Below are positions 18,413-28,841 of a DNA stretch of 64,000 nucleotides, in pieces. Source of the DNA: an uncultured Ruminiclostridium sp. GTDB taxonomy: Bacteria > Bacillota > Clostridia > Oscillospirales > Ruminococcaceae. The notes beneath the pieces are model-generated. The model ran no database searches, had not been told where the DNA came from, and saw nothing but the letters and a program-made list of their open reading frames with translations. Where the stretch lies: assembly GCA_947627695.1 (NCBI GenBank), contig CANQXF010000004.1:119398-183397 (forward strand). Reading direction: 5' to 3'. The position numbers and the translations under genes were made by a program. Position 1 is the stretch's first letter; each line of letters starts with the position of its first letter.

Positions 18413-18480
18413 ACCAAACTTCACAAGATTCAACCAAACTTCACAAACTTGTTGACAAGCAAGAACAATTATGCTAAAAT
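18413..18480 (+). promoter_or_regulatory. Two direct repeats ACCAAACTTCACAA (period 20) + TTGACA-N17-TAAAAT
   Basis: Boxes 18413-18426 and 18433-18446; -35 18452-18457; -10 18475-18480. Confidence 0.85.
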
Positions 18481-18527
18481 GGCGGCACAAAGCATACCTC
18501 AGCGAAAAATAAAAGGAGGAAAACACT

Positions 18528-19106
18528 GTGCCTGACGTTTTGATCCCGACAAATCCGCACGTATTGATAATTTTGATTTTAATACCTTTGATCCTTATAA
18601 CGATTTTTCTCTTTGCACGCAAGATCGGTTTAAAACAGCTTATTTGTGCAGTGCTTCTTTCTTCGGCGGCAATATTCTGGATAATGAGCTCGCTTGATGA
18701 GGATTTAGCTTGGCCGCCTACAACTGATTATATACATATATTTAATTTTGTGCCGTTTGATACGCTGTTTTTAAATCCCGACGGCGGATGGCCTGATACA
18801 CAGTCACATATGCTTTATATTACGCCGATCGTTTGGCTTTTTGCCTTGAACTTTGTCTTTGGTATAGTCTGGGGCGGCCTTGCGCCTGTTGTGTTTAAAA
18901 TAAATTCGACAGCAAAATACATTGTTTTAACAATATCGATTCTTTTACCGCTTCAGTTATTTATCAATATGACTTATATATTTTATGTTTCGATGAGTCG
19001 GCGCTTTGATATGGGGAATTATATCCTCCTGGCTCTCGGCTGCACTCTCGGACGCTTGATATTCAACGGGAAGGGATCACTCAGGAAAAGGAAACAGGAA
19101 CAATGA
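18528..19106 (+). CDS. Membrane protein, VanZ-like appearance
   Basis: 192 aa, multi-TM with 'DYIHIFNFVPFDTLF'. Confidence 0.6.
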   Translation: MPDVLIPTNPHVLIILILIPLILITIFLFARKIGLKQLICAVLLSSAAIFWIMSSLDEDLAWPPTTDYIHIFNFVPFDTLFLNPDGGWPDTQSHMLYITPIVWLFALNFVFGIVWGGLAPVVFKINSTAKYIVLTISILLPLQLFINMTYIFYVSMSRRFDMGNYILLALGCTLGRLIFNGKGSLRKRKQEQ

Positions 19107-19783
19107 TAACAGTTACCAATCTTACTAAAACGTATCAGACCGGCGAGAATATGAAAATAAAAGCATTGGATAATATGTCGCTCAGAATAAGCGACGGAGA
19201 ACTGCTTTTTATAATGGGAAAAAGCGGCTCAGGCAAGTCAACGCTGCTGCATATGCTGGGCGGGCTTGACAGACCCACTTCAGGCAGTATAAAGTATGAC
19301 GATACCGAGATAACAGATATGACAGAAAGCAAGCTGTCTGTTTTTCGCCGTGACAATGTGGGATTTGTATTTCAGGACTACAATCTTATACCCGAGCTTA
19401 CTGCGGAGGAGAATATAAAATATCCCGTTTTTCTCGCACGAAAAGATATAAACAAACAGCTTTGGGATTTTCTTATAGAAGCGTTACAGCTTAACGACCG
19501 CCTGTCTCATCTTCCGTCCCAGCTTTCGGGAGGTCAGCAGCAGCGTGTGGCGATTGCAAGAGCTTTATTGCCGGATCCTCAGATAATTTTATGTGATGAA
19601 CCTACCGGAAATCTTGATTCTGAATCTTCGGCAACAGTACAGAACGTTTTATTTCAACTGAACGATCACTTGAATAAAACAACAATAATTGTCACGCATG
19701 ATAATGAATTTGCTCAAAAAGGCGCAGGAAAACGGATCATCACCATAAAAGACGGCACGATAGATCGGGAGGAGATAAAATGA
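19103..19783 (+). CDS. ABC transporter ATP-binding protein (MacB/LolD-like)
   Basis: 'GKSGSGKSTLLHMLGG', '[15 protein letters not shown]', 'ILCDEPTGNLDSESS'. Confidence 0.95.
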   Translation: MITVTNLTKTYQTGENMKIKALDNMSLRISDGELLFIMGKSGSGKSTLLHMLGGLDRPTSGSIKYDDTEITDMTESKLSVFRRDNVGFVFQDYNLIPELTAEENIKYPVFLARKDINKQLWDFLIEALQLNDRLSHLPSQLSGGQQQRVAIARALLPDPQIILCDEPTGNLDSESSATVQNVLFQLNDHLNKTTIIVTHDNEFAQKGAGKRIITIKDGTIDREEIK

Positions 19784-22281
19784 GATCCCTGATATTCAGA
19801 TATGCCCTGAAAAACGTTATTTACAATAAGAAGAAAAGCTTTCTGACAGCATTTCTCTATTTTATCTCAACGGTATTTTTCATTGTGGAAGCCCTGTCCC
19901 TCTATAATTACCAGATAAGCAGCAGCCGTCGGTTGGATAACACGTTTGGAGTTCACGACGGTATTTTCTTATGCTCTGCTTCAGAATATACCGATACGAT
20001 AAAAAATAACAGCTGCGTTGCCGAAGCGGGAACGATCGCTGTCCGTGCCGAGGCGTTCAGAAACGAAAATTTTCAGGATAGGGAAATCATATTGGGTTAT
20101 CCTGATGAATCAGCTGTTTCTTTATGCCGTATTGACCTTATAGAAGGCGAGCTTCCGAAAAATGAAAACGAGATAGCTCTGGAACAGTCTCTTCTGAATT
20201 TTATTTATCCCGACGCAAATGTTGGCGAGGAAATTGAAATGCAGCTTTTTATGCCGCAAAGCGAGAGCAGGACCTTCAGGCTGACCGGGATAATGAACAA
20301 TATATCAGATTTACAGTGGGACGCTTCGGAAGGAACGCTGCCTATGATAAACGCCGTTGTATCTGCCGATTTTTTCCCTGATTCGGATATTTACAGTTTT
20401 GTAAGCATTGATTACACCGGAGATGCCAAACAGCTGGACACGTTTGTAAATTCCATGCTTCAGACTGAAGGCATTAGTGCATTCACAGGCAATCAGCGCT
20501 CTTTTTACGACGCGCTAGAGCTGATAGGCGGCAGTGATAATAAGGCGGGAATGATAGTCATCATAACTATACTTCTTGTATTCACTCTTTCGATTCTTTT
20601 AGCTGCGTCTTATATTTATAAACGAGGCAGCGGAGAAACGGTCGGACTTTTAAAAACCGCAGGCTTTTCGGTAAGCTCTGTTATGGCGTTTTTTGTCATA
20701 AAATTCCTAATACTGCTTATTCCTTCGGTACTTATAGGCTCATTCGCAGGGTTGGCTTTTTCAATGCTGGTCAGCGAATCTGTCATAGGCACAAATGAAC
20801 TTGAGGGAGTATTTGAAGTGCTGTCTGTCTGCGCAGCAGTGATCATCAGCTTCTCTCTTCTTTTTAACGTGCTTAATGCGGCGGCAGAATGTAAAAAACC
20901 GACCATAGAAAATCTCAGACCGACAAGCGACGTCAAAAGGCAAAAGCCTTCTTCTTATACCAGTACAGATCCTGTCCTGCTGTATTCTGTAAAGAATTTC
21001 ATTTTAAACGGCAAGGAGATCGCTGCTTCCTGTATTATGGTATTTTTAGCAGTGCTTGTAATGTTTACCAGTCTTGCCGTCACCTCGCAAATGCGCAGCA
21101 ATCTGGATATGATGGCAAGACCGTATGATCTGTATATGGCGTTTCCCGACACCGAGATCACTGCTCTCAGTGTGAAACTGAACAACGAGCTCGGTATCAG
21201 CGACAATGAGTATAATACATTGAAAGCAAGCCCGGACGCAGGAGATATTCTCGGATTAAAATGCTTCGACGTATATGAGCTTACAGCTGAAGAAACGGAT
21301 TACAGCTATATGACGCCAAGTACATACGATTTATTTATGAAACATAAGAAAATAATAGGCTTTCCAAGTGAATACAATTTAATTTACAACAGATTATACG
21401 GAGTAGACGATGACGTTCTGGAACGTCTGAAAAAATATCTTATCGCAGGTGAAATAGACGTTGATGCACTCAGGACAGGCGAAGAAATCATTTTGACCGT
21501 TGCGGACGGAGAACAGAAATTTAAAGTCGGTGACACGATAAGTCTTGCGCAGGGAGTAAACAGCGATCCCGACGATCCGTCCTTTGACAGTATATCATTA
21601 TGGCAGCATGAGGTGAAGATAGCTGCTTTGATATCTTACAGCGGTGAAAACAGCGACGACCCGCTGCTGAAGGAATGTCTTCACGGAATGATATGGCATG
21701 AGGACGCTTTTGAACGGGTGGAGCTTGATATGCATTATCGTGAGATATATGTGTCTGTTGCCGACAAAGAACAATATGATTCGTTAAGCGGACTTATAAA
21801 CGATCTGCGTCTTTATTACAGCAACGGTAGTTTTTCAATGCTCATAAATGATTTTCTTCAGGAATCCAAGGCATATGAAAGCTCGTACAGCTCTTTCAGG
21901 ACAATAACTGTAATAATTTCCGTCGGGCTGTTTATCTTCTCGCTCGTGTGCCTTGCTGCTGCGGTCACCGCAAAAATAACCAAACGCCGCAGGATATTTG
22001 GATTTTTAAGAGCTGTCGGATTGACGAGATACCGACTTTTCAGCATAATTTTTCTTGAAAACTTCATATCGCTTTTTATTGCTTACGTCCTTGGAACGTT
22101 ATGCAGTATCGGCTTAAGTTTTCTTTTCCTTTCAGGCTCGTCAGCAGGCATAAATTATCCTTTTGCTCAGTCAATACTGCTGTTTCTCATATATTTTGTT
22201 ATCACTGCACTGATATGCCTGCTCGCCGCTGTTTCAAATTACAGGCATACTATAATAGACTTGATCAGATATGCTGAATAA
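19780..22281 (+). CDS. FtsX-like ABC transporter permease
   Basis: 833 aa; two FtsX modules around an extracytoplasmic region; coupled to the ATPase. Confidence 0.9.
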   Translation: MRSLIFRYALKNVIYNKKKSFLTAFLYFISTVFFIVEALSLYNYQISSSRRLDNTFGVHDGIFLCSASEYTDTIKNNSCVAEAGTIAVRAEAFRNENFQDREIILGYPDESAVSLCRIDLIEGELPKNENEIALEQSLLNFIYPDANVGEEIEMQLFMPQSESRTFRLTGIMNNISDLQWDASEGTLPMINAVVSADFFPDSDIYSFVSIDYTGDAKQLDTFVNSMLQTEGISAFTGNQRSFYDALELIGGSDNKAGMIVIITILLVFTLSILLAASYIYKRGSGETVGLLKTAGFSVSSVMAFFVIKFLILLIPSVLIGSFAGLAFSMLVSESVIGTNELEGVFEVLSVCAAVIISFSLLFNVLNAAAECKKPTIENLRPTSDVKRQKPSSYTSTDPVLLYSVKNFILNGKEIAASCIMVFLAVLVMFTSLAVTSQMRSNLDMMARPYDLYMAFPDTEITALSVKLNNELGISDNEYNTLKASPDAGDILGLKCFDVYELTAEETDYSYMTPSTYDLFMKHKKIIGFPSEYNLIYNRLYGVDDDVLERLKKYLIAGEIDVDALRTGEEIILTVADGEQKFKVGDTISLAQGVNSDPDDPSFDSISLWQHEVKIAALISYSGENSDDPLLKECLHGMIWHEDAFERVELDMHYREIYVSVADKEQYDSLSGLINDLRLYYSNGSFSMLINDFLQESKAYESSYSSFRTITVIISVGLFIFSLVCLAAAVTAKITKRRRIFGFLRAVGLTRYRLFSIIFLENFISLFIAYVLGTLCSIGLSFLFLSGSSAGINYPFAQSILLFLIYFVITALICLLAAVSNYRHTIIDLIRYAE

Positions 22282-22287
22282 AAAATC

Positions 22288-22342
22288 GAACGCCTGCCTC
22301 AAGCGGAACCTGACGGTCCGTACAACGGCAGGCGTTTTGTTA
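22288..22342 (+). terminator. Terminator of the 18528-22281 operon
   Basis: AACGCCTGCC...GGCAGGCGTTTTGTT. Confidence 0.8.
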
Positions 22343-22547
22343 TGATCCCTTTTCCAAATTGATTTAAAATGAACGACAGATTCAAAACATCACAAAATCG
22401 GAAAAAGATTTACATAATTCAGCACATTTTGAATGGAACGTTCTCTGCTCAGAAAACATTTTTCAAGAATCTTATGAAATTCTGTGCTTTCGTAAGTATT
22501 CTGATAAGGTCAATAACATCGCTGTACTATTATAACTTTATATCGGC

Positions 22548-22585
22548 ACGGAAAATTTCTTTAAAAAATTTCCGTGCCCTAACGC
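22548..22585 (-). terminator. Terminator of the convergent minus-strand operon
   Basis: GGCACGGAAAATTTCTTTAAAAAATTTCCGTGCC inverted repeat. Confidence 0.7.
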
Positions 22586-22603
22586 TGCTTATCACCATAG
22601 CGC

Positions 22604-23245
22604 TCATTTCACCCTGCTCATCTCTCCCTTATCCATCTCCCACACCGTGTCGCACAACACATCAATATCCTCCGCACTGTGAGAAGCGATAAGTATCGTC
22701 TTCCCCTGTTCTTTCAGATCAAGAAGATATTTGCGCATATCCTTGACCCCGTCCTTGTCAAGTCCGTTCATAGGCTCATCAAGTATAAGCAGCTCAGGAT
22801 CCTCCATAATAGCCTGCGCAAGACCTAAGCGCTGGCGCATACCGAGTGAATATTTTCCCACCTTCTTTTTGTCATCAGGGTCAAGTCCTACGCTTTTAAT
22901 AGCATTCCTTATCTCTTCCTTGCCGATTTTATTGTTTATCGCAGCGAGAAATTTCAGATTGCTGTATGCGGAATACCCCGGCAGAAATCCGGGCGTTTCG
23001 ATTATTACGCCCACGTTTTTGGGAATATCCGTGTCCCTGCCGATAACTTTATCGTTGACGGTTATCTCTCCCGACGTCAGCGGCACGAGTCCGCAGATAC
23101 ACTTCATCAGCATAGTTTTGCCTGATCCGTTCCTGCCGATAAGACCGTGGACTTTTCCTTTTTCAAAGTCCACTGAGATATTGTTCAGAACGGTAACTTC
23201 CTTGAATTTTTTAGTTGCATTTTTTACAGTAATAACGTTCTCCAT
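22604..23245 (-). CDS. ABC transporter ATP-binding protein
   Basis: 'GRNGSGKTMLMKCICG', 'YSLGMRQRLGLAQA', 'LLILDEPMNGLD'; likely start MENVITVKN. Confidence 0.95.
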   Translation of the reverse strand: MENVITVKNATKKFKEVTVLNNISVDFEKGKVHGLIGRNGSGKTMLMKCICGLVPLTSGEITVNDKVIGRDTDIPKNVGVIIETPGFLPGYSAYSNLKFLAAINNKIGKEEIRNAIKSVGLDPDDKKKVGKYSLGMRQRLGLAQAIMEDPELLILDEPMNGLDKDGVKDMRKYLLDLKEQGKTILIASHSAEDIDVLCDTVWEMDKGEMSRVK

Positions 23246-23246
23246 A

Positions 23247-24104
23247 TTATTGTCCCCTGACGTCCATACTTTGTTTTTTGCCGAAAATGAGTATTCCTGC
23301 AATGAAAAGAGCTGTTGCTATAAGATAAAATGAAATGCAGTAGATGAAAGTGGGATTTTTTGTCAGACCTCCCACGTCTACCTGATCAAGAGTTATCCAG
23401 GAAACGGGAGAAAAGTAAAGCACCTGAGGATATCCCGTATCTACCAGTGCGCTTAAAACTATAAGTAAAGCCGTAACAGTTATCCCAACGAATTTTGTTC
23501 CTGTTGCAAAGTTGCAGAAAAAGATAATTACACCCAACATAGTTCCGCAAAGCCATGAAAGAATAAAAGTGAACCACACAGCGCTAAGCGGTGTAAAATA
23601 CGTAATGGTGATGTTTGAAAATACCACATACGGCGAACCGTAATATCCTGCCAAACCTGTGCCGGCAATAGTCGTTATTGCTTTACCCCACTGAAGGCTC
23701 ATTTCTCCGCCTGCGGCAGCAGAACTCAGAAGGCATACGACTATCAGGAACAGATAATATATTCCGCTTGCTGCGGTTACATATAACAGCTGTCCCAGAA
23801 GCCACCTGTTCCTTCCGCTTCTTATGTACACAAAATTCTGATTGCTGTCAATAAACGGAGCGTTGCAGAAAAGCAGTATTACAGGCAGGGTGAAAACCAG
23901 CTTCATATGAAATTGTGAAAATATAAACGGAAAGATCCATATGGGCATATCGGTGCCGATGTTTGCCACAACTCTGTTTATATCATCAACGTATATCCAG
24001 ACCATAACAATTGTTACAATACCTATCACCCAGATACGGTAGTCCGTTTTCCACTTCCGCAGATTTTGCATACAGATCGTTCCCACAGATTTAAGTAAGC
24101 CCAT
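23247..24104 (-). CDS. ABC transporter permease-like membrane protein
   Basis: 285 aa, six-TM pattern. Confidence 0.75.
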   Translation of the reverse strand: MGLLKSVGTICMQNLRKWKTDYRIWVIGIVTIVMVWIYVDDINRVVANIGTDMPIWIFPFIFSQFHMKLVFTLPVILLFCNAPFIDSNQNFVYIRSGRNRWLLGQLLYVTAASGIYYLFLIVVCLLSSAAAGGEMSLQWGKAITTIAGTGLAGYYGSPYVVFSNITITYFTPLSAVWFTFILSWLCGTMLGVIIFFCNFATGTKFVGITVTALLIVLSALVDTGYPQVLYFSPVSWITLDQVDVGGLTKNPTFIYCISFYLIATALFIAGILIFGKKQSMDVRGQ

Positions 24105-24858
24105 TTTGCACCTTCCTTTTCACAACAAAATAAAAAATGATTCCGCAAACAGCAGCTATTGCGGCAAAGATCCCGACGCAATACAAAAATCCCAGCAGGT
24201 CGCTGCCGTTAAAGAAAGATGCGGGAATATATGACGTAGCAAGGTTGTATAGATCCAACCAGGGAGAGCGCAGCGCTGTCGTTATACGCTCAATAACGTA
24301 GCTTGCCACAAAGGGCGTGCATATTGCCACGTATTTATTGGGGAAAAATGCGGACAGCAGCATTCCCGTAACCGCCCACGCTGCGCAGTCAGCGGAGAAT
24401 ACCGACGTTATGAGCAAAAGGTACAGATGTTCGTGCCCGTTATATTTAAGACCTTCAAAAATAAAAGCGTACGGATTATTGTCAACAATATTCCACGGTG
24501 CAGACAGAGAGTCAAAGCACATAAAAAGCCACATTCCCAGAAGAACTGTAAGCATTGTTGAGAACCAGCAAAACAACAGATTTGCTGCGGCGTATTTTTT
24601 GATATTCCTGCGTATAATGCATTCTTTGACTACACCGTTTGTCCATTCGTCGGCAAAATTTGCAGTGAACGGAAGCGCTCCGAACACGGCAACGGCTTTT
24701 CTGTATTTTGCCAGTCCGAGAAAGATCTCTATGTGATATACAACAGACCCATATCCGAAGCTGTTCAGAAATTCTGTGCTGCACAGGCACGCTATTCCCA
24801 ATATGCTGACGTACAAAAGGGGAGAACGGAATAATTTATATACGTAAGCTCTGAACAT
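24091..24858 (-). CDS. ABC transporter permease-like membrane protein
   Basis: 255 aa, multi-TM, overlaps the next ORF. Confidence 0.75.
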   Translation of the reverse strand: MFRAYVYKLFRSPLLYVSILGIACLCSTEFLNSFGYGSVVYHIEIFLGLAKYRKAVAVFGALPFTANFADEWTNGVVKECIIRRNIKKYAAANLLFCWFSTMLTVLLGMWLFMCFDSLSAPWNIVDNNPYAFIFEGLKYNGHEHLYLLLITSVFSADCAAWAVTGMLLSAFFPNKYVAICTPFVASYVIERITTALRSPWLDLYNLATSYIPASFFNGSDLLGFLYCVGIFAAIAAVCGIIFYFVVKRKVQNGLT

Positions 24859-24872
24859 TTTATTTCACCGCC

Positions 24873-26018
24873 TTACCAGATTATAACGCTTCCGCTTTGC
24901 GCATCAACAAACAAACAGTCATTTGTGCTCATAATATCACCTTGCATATATAATGAAGCACTTATTTCCCACATAGGGAGCAAAGTGAAATTTTTTTCAT
25001 CATGCTGTTCATACGGCACGTAAACAAGGCGGCAGTCCGTTATTGTAACGCTCTGCCCGTTCAGGTCAATACCGGCATAATACTCGGCGCCGATTTTAAG
25101 GGCATTTTCGCCGCTGCATTTTATACTGACGGTTTCACCTGTTTCATATTCAGGAGAAAACAGGTCGCAGGTCCTTAAAGAAAAAACTTTATCTTTTGTT
25201 ACAACAAAGTCTGAATACGAACCCACAAAATATCCGCCCTGACCGTGTCCCGTTCCGCTTACGTCATATGTGGTCACAGGAACGCCGTTATATTCAATAG
25301 GAAAACGCATAACATATACCTCTTCCTCCTCAGAGGTCCAGTCTGCATAGTTTTCATATTCATCATACATTTTTTCGTGCCATAATTGATTGACTTTATC
25401 TTTGGTGACAGCATAGACTGTTGGCTCTGAATAATTTGTCAAGCCTGCTTTTTCAAGAATATCGGTGCAGCTTTTTATTGCCTCATCTTTAGGCAAAATA
25501 CTTATGCTGTCGTCTGTGAAAAAATCGCTGTAATTCCAGAGGCTGAAACACGATTCCAGTGTTCCGTATCCGAAAGTGTCGCTTTGGCGGTATTCTGCCG
25601 TCAGGCGTCCCGGCTCATATGCTAACCAATATTTTTCTCCTTCCTCATAAATATGCATCATTTCGTCAGAAAACCAGTCGCACTGCCATTCCTCATAAGT
25701 AATATCCTACCTGCCTTCAAGAAAAAGGTCTTTTAATTTATCGTCATTCCACTCCATGACTCTGACGTTTATTTTCGGCAGCTCGCTGAAAGTGTTTTCT
25801 TCAGTTTGTATGTCTATATCAAGATGGTCATTTTCCGACACGATACTGTCTATCTGCTCCCTGACGTTTTCGTCGTCTTCAGTCAGCAGCTCCCCCGACG
25901 GAAAACACGCCGTCATCAAAGTCAGCGGCAAACATAACGCAAGCGCTTTTGCAAATTTCCTTTTTTGCATTTTCTTTCCTCCGTTCACGCGGTACTTTTT
26001 GTTCTCTATAAATAACAC
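24873..26018 (-). pseudogene. Lipoprotein gene interrupted by one in-frame TAG
   Basis: 25707-26018 (MQKRKFAKALALCLPLTLMTACFPSGE...FLEGR) and 24873-25661 share a frame; the join reads LEGR-TAG-DITYEEWQCDWFSDEMMHIYEEG. Confidence 0.8.
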
Positions 26019-26109
26019 GTTTCAGCACCCCGTTTGGTCAAAAAATTTTTAAATTTTTCACAGGCGGCGCAAATCCCGAAAAATGGCGCAGAGCCTGCTT
26101 TTTGCCGTC

Positions 26110-26177
26110 ATTTTAGCACAAGGGATCCGTCTTGTCAACAAGTTTGTGAAGTATGGTCGGATCTTGTGAAGTTTGGT
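26110..26177 (-). promoter_or_regulatory. Two direct repeats (ACCAAACTTCACAA / ACCATACTTCACAA, period 20) + TTGACA-N17-TAAAAT
   Basis: Minus strand: boxes 26164-26177 and 26144-26157; -35 26133-26138; -10 26110-26115. Confidence 0.85.
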
Positions 26178-26235
26178 AAAATTTTTGCTGTTTTAAACTC
26201 TGATTGATTGACGAATTTTTTAAATATCATAACAA

Positions 26236-26270
26236 AAAATACGCTCCCCTATTTGGGGAGCGTATCAATG
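26236..26270 (-). terminator. Terminator downstream of the HK/RR operon
   Basis: AAAAAATACGCTCCCCTATTTGGGGAGCGTA. Confidence 0.85.
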
Positions 26271-26279
26271 TGATCAAGT

Positions 26280-27614
26280 TTATTTTTTAGTAGTTTCTTC
26301 TCTTTGCAATTCCACACGGCAGATAAACATCAGACCTTCTTCAAAGAAATCGACTGTTCCGTTGTATTTTTCAGCGATGGAACGTATGGTCTTTATGCCA
26401 TAGCCGTGGTGGGAGGCGTCCTGCTTTGTGCTTTTGAGCTTTGGATTTTCTTCCAGAACAAAATTGCATATGCTGTTCTTTATGATAATGATGAGCTTGC
26501 TGTTTGCTGATGAGATATTCACTTCGATAAGGCGGGAATCGGGTTCACATTTTTCAGCGGCACTGACAGCATTGTCAAGCAGATTTCCCATAAGATTGCA
26601 TAAGTCTGTATTCTCAATTCCCGAAAGATCATTTTCAATGCTGCACAGAACGTCTATGTCTTTGGACCTTGCGAAAGAGAGCTTTGAATTTAAAATAGCG
26701 TTCAGGAAATCGTTGTCCACGTTTATCACTGTTTCGATTTTTGAAAAATCGTCCGTCTGCTCCTCGGCAAGCTTTTCAGCTGCTTCGGTCTTTCCGCTGC
26801 GGATAAGCGCAAGCATGGTGGCGGAATATTGTTTCATATCGTGACGCAGGCGGCGGGTCTGTTCGTACTGCTCCTTGACGGTCTGAGCGTATTGTCGGCT
26901 GTATTCGCTGTGCTTTTGCTCAAGAATGAGCTGTTCTTCTCTTCTGCGGGCGTTGTTCAGACGGGACGTCATATAAAGGCACAATATGTTTATAAATATT
27001 ATTCCAAGCTCAACCAGCATTAAAAGATTTCTGACATTCCTGCTGTTTTCTCCGCTGAGTATTATCAGATGGACTACGTTGAAAATAAGAAACGATATTC
27101 CCAGAACAGAAAGGATAAGAGTCCATTCCTTAGCGCTCAATGATTCCTTCCTGCCTTTGATGAACCGCAGCACTATCGCCAGAACGTACACAGTCAGCGA
27201 TATTCCCACAACCATATATATAAATCTTTCAACAGTACCTTCCTTGTAGAGCAAAGACTGGTCGCTACCGAATGCGGCTGACAATATATTTCCCGATACT
27301 GCCGCAGCGCTTATCAGACACAGAAGTATCAATAATGAAATGAATAATTTTTTTAAAACGTTCCCTCTCAGAAATATCAATGAAAATATAAACAGCACGC
27401 ATACATAAGCGATCCCTAAAAATCCTTCATACTCAGTTATCCGATTAAGTATGGTGATAGAAGCAGCAAAGCTCAGGATACCGATGAGATATACGCTTTT
27501 TGCTTTAAGAAATCTGAATTTTCCGTCAAAGGCTTTTATGATAAAATCTATGCAAAAAAAGGATTCAATAAGATTTGCCGCCAGCTCGAGCATCATCCAC
27601 AGCACGTTCTGCAC
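26280..27614 (-). CDS. AgrC/GHKL-type sensor histidine kinase
   Basis: 'RLRHDMKQYSATM' (His), 'NLLDNAVSAAEK' N-box, 'GYGIKTIRSI' G-box. Confidence 0.93.
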   Translation of the reverse strand: MQNVLWMMLELAANLIESFFCIDFIIKAFDGKFRFLKAKSVYLIGILSFAASITILNRITEYEGFLGIAYVCVLFIFSLIFLRGNVLKKLFISLLILLCLISAAAVSGNILSAAFGSDQSLLYKEGTVERFIYMVVGISLTVYVLAIVLRFIKGRKESLSAKEWTLILSVLGISFLIFNVVHLIILSGENSRNVRNLLMLVELGIIFINILCLYMTSRLNNARRREEQLILEQKHSEYSRQYAQTVKEQYEQTRRLRHDMKQYSATMLALIRSGKTEAAEKLAEEQTDDFSKIETVINVDNDFLNAILNSKLSFARSKDIDVLCSIENDLSGIENTDLCNLMGNLLDNAVSAAEKCEPDSRLIEVNISSANSKLIIIIKNSICNFVLEENPKLKSTKQDASHHGYGIKTIRSIAEKYNGTVDFFEEGLMFICRVELQREETTKK

Positions 27615-27627
27615 AGTAAAACCACTC

Positions 27628-28356
27628 CTAACTGAAATTTCTGGTATAGTTTAAATACGTTTCCTCAAACTCCTTTTTGCGGCCTCTGCTTATTATGATA
27701 AACTCACCGTTATCAAGTCTAATCTCCATATTGGGATAATCCACCCTGTCGATATGGCTCATATTCACGATATAGCGGTTGTGCGATCGTGAAAAGATAT
27801 ATGAATTTAAAGACCGTGAAACATCGTCAAGTCTTCCTCGCACCGACTGGGTCTTACCGTCGGTAAAATGATATTCAACGTTGTTTATGCTGCTCTTTAT
27901 ATACAAAATTTCCCTTGGCGAAACAAATCGTTTGTTGTCATAAGCGCCGACTATCATGATCTTTTCGTCTGCGGCAATACGCAAGGCAAGCTTTTTGATG
28001 ACGTATCTCAGCTTATCCTCGATTATCTTCGTCTTGCCTTTGGGAATGAAGTAAAACGGCTGAAAATCAAAGCTGTCGTATACCAGACTGCTCTCAGTGG
28101 TGATAAATATAATGTAAGTATCCTGTGAGATCTTTCTGACCTGTTTTGCGGCGTCAAATCCGTTTATTTCGGGCATAACGATATCCATAAATATAACGTC
28201 GAACGGACGTTCCTTATGGCTTTCAAGAAAATCGAGCCCTGAAGAAAAGGTGCAGATCTGATGTTCTATCCCGTTTTCTGAAAGAAGACAGTCTATCCTG
28301 CCTTTTAAAAAGTCAAGCATAGGCTTATTGTCATCGCATATCGCTGTGTAGATCAT
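27628..28356 (-). CDS. LytTR-family response regulator
   Basis: Receiver 'ICDDN..PFDVIFMDIVMPEINGF' plus C-terminal LytTR 'SRSHNRYIVNMSHIDRV'; likely start MIYTAICDDN. Confidence 0.93.
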   Translation of the reverse strand: MIYTAICDDNKPMLDFLKGRIDCLLSENGIEHQICTFSSGLDFLESHKERPFDVIFMDIVMPEINGFDAAKQVRKISQDTYIIFITTESSLVYDSFDFQPFYFIPKGKTKIIEDKLRYVIKKLALRIAADEKIMIVGAYDNKRFVSPREILYIKSSINNVEYHFTDGKTQSVRGRLDDVSRSLNSYIFSRSHNRYIVNMSHIDRVDYPNMEIRLDNGEFIIISRGRKKEFEETYLNYTRNFS

Positions 28357-28532
28357 TGTGTATATTTTCACTTCCGTTTCGTAAATGCGGGGTCGCTGAT
28401 TTTTAAAATAATAGTTCAACTGATAATTTTATAACATTTATTTTGACAAAAGTCAAGCACGGCGGAATTGTGCGGGTTACTGCGTGCTGCTTGAAGCTGC
28501 GCAGGATATAATGAGAAAAGCCGTGCCTTTCT

Positions 28533-28658
28533 CTTTCACCGTCTCGGCTTAAAAGCGGCGAAAACGGCGGGGAGGATTCTCCTTTTTTCACTTTTGTGTC
28601 CTGCACACCAGCCTCACAGGCGCGCCCCACCCTCCCACCCCATACGCCCCTCCTTCAA
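28533..28658 (+). repeat. Dispersed intergenic repeat family A, short form
   Basis: CTTTCACCGTCTCGGCTT...CACTTTTGTGTCCTGCACACCAGCCTCACAGGCGCGCCCCACCCTCCCACCCC..TCCTTCAA. Confidence 0.85.
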
Positions 28659-28841
28659 AATCAAACCACATTTCCCGTTTCGGAATATGCCCTTCATATC
28701 CACCTTTTTGCCATTTTCGCCAAAAACGCTGCCAAATCCGCAATGAGATCCCTTTCGGAGAAGATCGCTGATAAAATATTTATGTCGAATTTAAAGGCTT
28801 TTTGCGAATTGCACAGAAAAATCACAGAGAGGAAATCTGAT

